The translations under genes and the position numbers were made by a program. Of a stretch of 7,960 bases of DNA, positions 7,215 to 7,960 are shown in pieces. The notes beneath the pieces are model-generated. The model was given only the letters and a program-made list of their open reading frames with translations. It had not been told where the DNA came from and searched no databases. How positions within the stretch are numbered: position 1 is the first letter of the stretch; each line of letters opens with the position of its first letter. Source of the DNA: Oligosphaeraceae bacterium (GTDB taxonomy: Bacteria; Verrucomicrobiota; Lentisphaeria; Oligosphaerales; Oligosphaeraceae); the NCBI GenBank assembly GCA_012515455.1, contig JAAYYJ010000092.1, positions 1 to 7,960 on the forward strand, read 5' to 3'.

Positions 7215-7960
7215 TCAGTCGATGGTGACCTGGAACTGGAGTACCAGCGTGCCTGTGGCACCAAGGGCAGAACCGGTCGTTACAATCGCAGTAGAGCCGG
7301 CATCATAGTGGGCTCCGTCGCCGTCAGTAGCATCGGTACGGGAAACCAGATTTAACAGTGTGCTTCCGGTTTTGATGGAATTGGCTACGTAGGTAGTGTA
7401 CTGCGGGATCATATCGGAGATGATGATGGACGTTCCGGTGCCGGTGCCGGTGTTGGTGGCAGTTACCGTATAGGTCAGTACAGTGCCCGGAGGCTGATTG
7501 CCTTCCGGAGAGACCGTCTTGACGACGGAAAGCACTGGCGCGGTGACCGTGGTGGTGAAGACCAGGCTGTCACTGGTATTGGTGTCCAGGCTGGAGGTGC
7601 CGGTGACCGTCAGGGTATCCTGAGACTGGTCGGCAGAGCCGGCGGGAATTGTCGCCACCGCCAGAATGGCTTTGGAGGCGCCTTGATTCAGGGAACCGGC
7701 ATCGATTTTGCCATCGCCATCGGTATCGGTAAGCAGGTAATCGCCGTCATTGCCGGCGATGCCGTCGCCGTTGGCGTCCACCCAGAAAGCCCAGATTAGG
7801 CCGGTAGTGGAGGTGTAGGTGATATCGATGACATCGGGGGCGTTACCGGTGTTGGTGACCGTGAATGCATAGGTGATCGTGTCGCCGGGATTGCCGGATT
7901 TGGCCATCGTCGTGGCGTTCAGATCAACCCCAGGCAGGGTCTCAACCGTGAATGAAGCCG
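7215..7960 (-). CDS. DUF11-type repeat surface protein, C-terminal part (N-terminus beyond window)
   Basis: The frame is open to the right edge, giving 247 residues before the TGA. The first possible Met (7907) is internal: the residues before it (ASFTVETLPGVDLN) continue the repeat pattern, so the true start is outside the window. Two repeat units are visible. The first has NPGDTITYAFTVTNTGNAPD, then an Asp/Gly-rich stretch with DANGDGIAGND and DTDGDGKID, which look like calcium-binding loops, then IPAGSADQSQDTLTVTGTS. The second has PPGTVLTYTVTATNTGTGTG, ISDMIPQYTTYVANSI and the ending LQFQVTID, a usual close for proteins of this type. Such repeats are Ig-like sandwich modules of cell-surface or extracellular proteins. 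The C-terminus shows no barrel, LPxTG, PEP-CTERM or other anchor that I recognise, so attachment or export probably depends on the unseen N-terminus or a partner. The next gene starts 98 bases downstream and carries related DUF11 modules, suggesting an operon. Confidence 0.88.
   Translation of the reverse strand, partial: ASFTVETLPGVDLNATTMAKSGNPGDTITYAFTVTNTGNAPDVIDITYTSTTGLIWAFWVDANGDGIAGNDGDYLLTDTDGDGKIDAGSLNQGASKAILAVATIPAGSADQSQDTLTVTGTSSLDTNTSDSLVFTTTVTAPVLSVVKTVSPEGNQPPGTVLTYTVTATNTGTGTGTSIIISDMIPQYTTYVANSIKTGSTLLNLVSRTDATDGDGAHYDAGSTAIVTTGSALGATGTLVLQFQVTID
7435..7452. repeat. Three perfect CCGGTG hexamers inside the DUF11 repeat-protein gene
   Basis: CCGGTG occurs three times in a row and is followed by the near copy TTGGTG (7453-7458). 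On the coding strand it encodes the alternating Thr-Gly stretch of ATNTGTGTGTS. In-frame hexamer repeats can change copy number by slippage and so alter the length of this loop between two strands. Confidence 0.55.

Noticed and set aside
7215..7907. Start of the DUF11 repeat protein at the Met at 7907
   Set aside because: The frame continues upstream to the window edge with repeat-like residues, no signal peptide follows this Met, and no Shine-Dalgarno precedes it.

Overview
All three genes in this window lie on the minus strand of a G+C-rich bacterial chromosome segment, and all three encode exported proteins. Reading in the direction of transcription, from high to low coordinates, they are: the C-terminal part of a DUF11-type repeat protein (its start lies beyond the right edge); an intact 1749-residue envelope protein with Ig-like and DUF11 modules in front of a very large outer-membrane beta-barrel; and a secreted right-handed beta-helix protein whose C-terminus runs off the left edge. 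No RNA gene, CRISPR array, insertion sequence or transposase was seen.

The organism must be diderm, because the central protein ends in about 770 residues of amphipathic beta-hairpins typical of an outer-membrane barrel. DUF11 arrays together with DUF1565-like beta-helix proteins suggest an environmental bacterium of the Lentisphaerae, Planctomycetes or Verrucomicrobia type, or a similar uncultured lineage. This is inference from protein style only; no phylogenetic marker is present.

Layout. 7960-7215: end of a repeat protein with two visible DUF11-type units, the first carrying two Asp-rich calcium-loop-like motifs. 7214-7117: a 98-bp spacer with a 13-bp stem-loop and a degenerate 9-bp tandem repeat; the next gene starts without a Shine-Dalgarno sequence. 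7116-1867: the giant protein (signal peptide, DUF11, DUF11, carboxypeptidase-regulatory-like, DUF11, SdrD-B-like, Pro/Ala/Lys linker, two Ig-like domains, barrel with an inserted domain resembling one in SprA-type proteins). 1866-1685: a 182-bp spacer with two copies of a short motif complementary to the next gene's Shine-Dalgarno sequence. 1684-1: the beta-helix protein.

The three genes could form one surface module: a barrel that anchors or exports repeat proteins at the cell surface, with a secreted glycan-active or glycan-binding beta-helix beside it. The co-orientation and shared export signals are visible. The functional link is inference. The most interesting object is the giant protein, whose barrel is far larger than an autotransporter's and which shows no TonB box, plug or POTRA domain.
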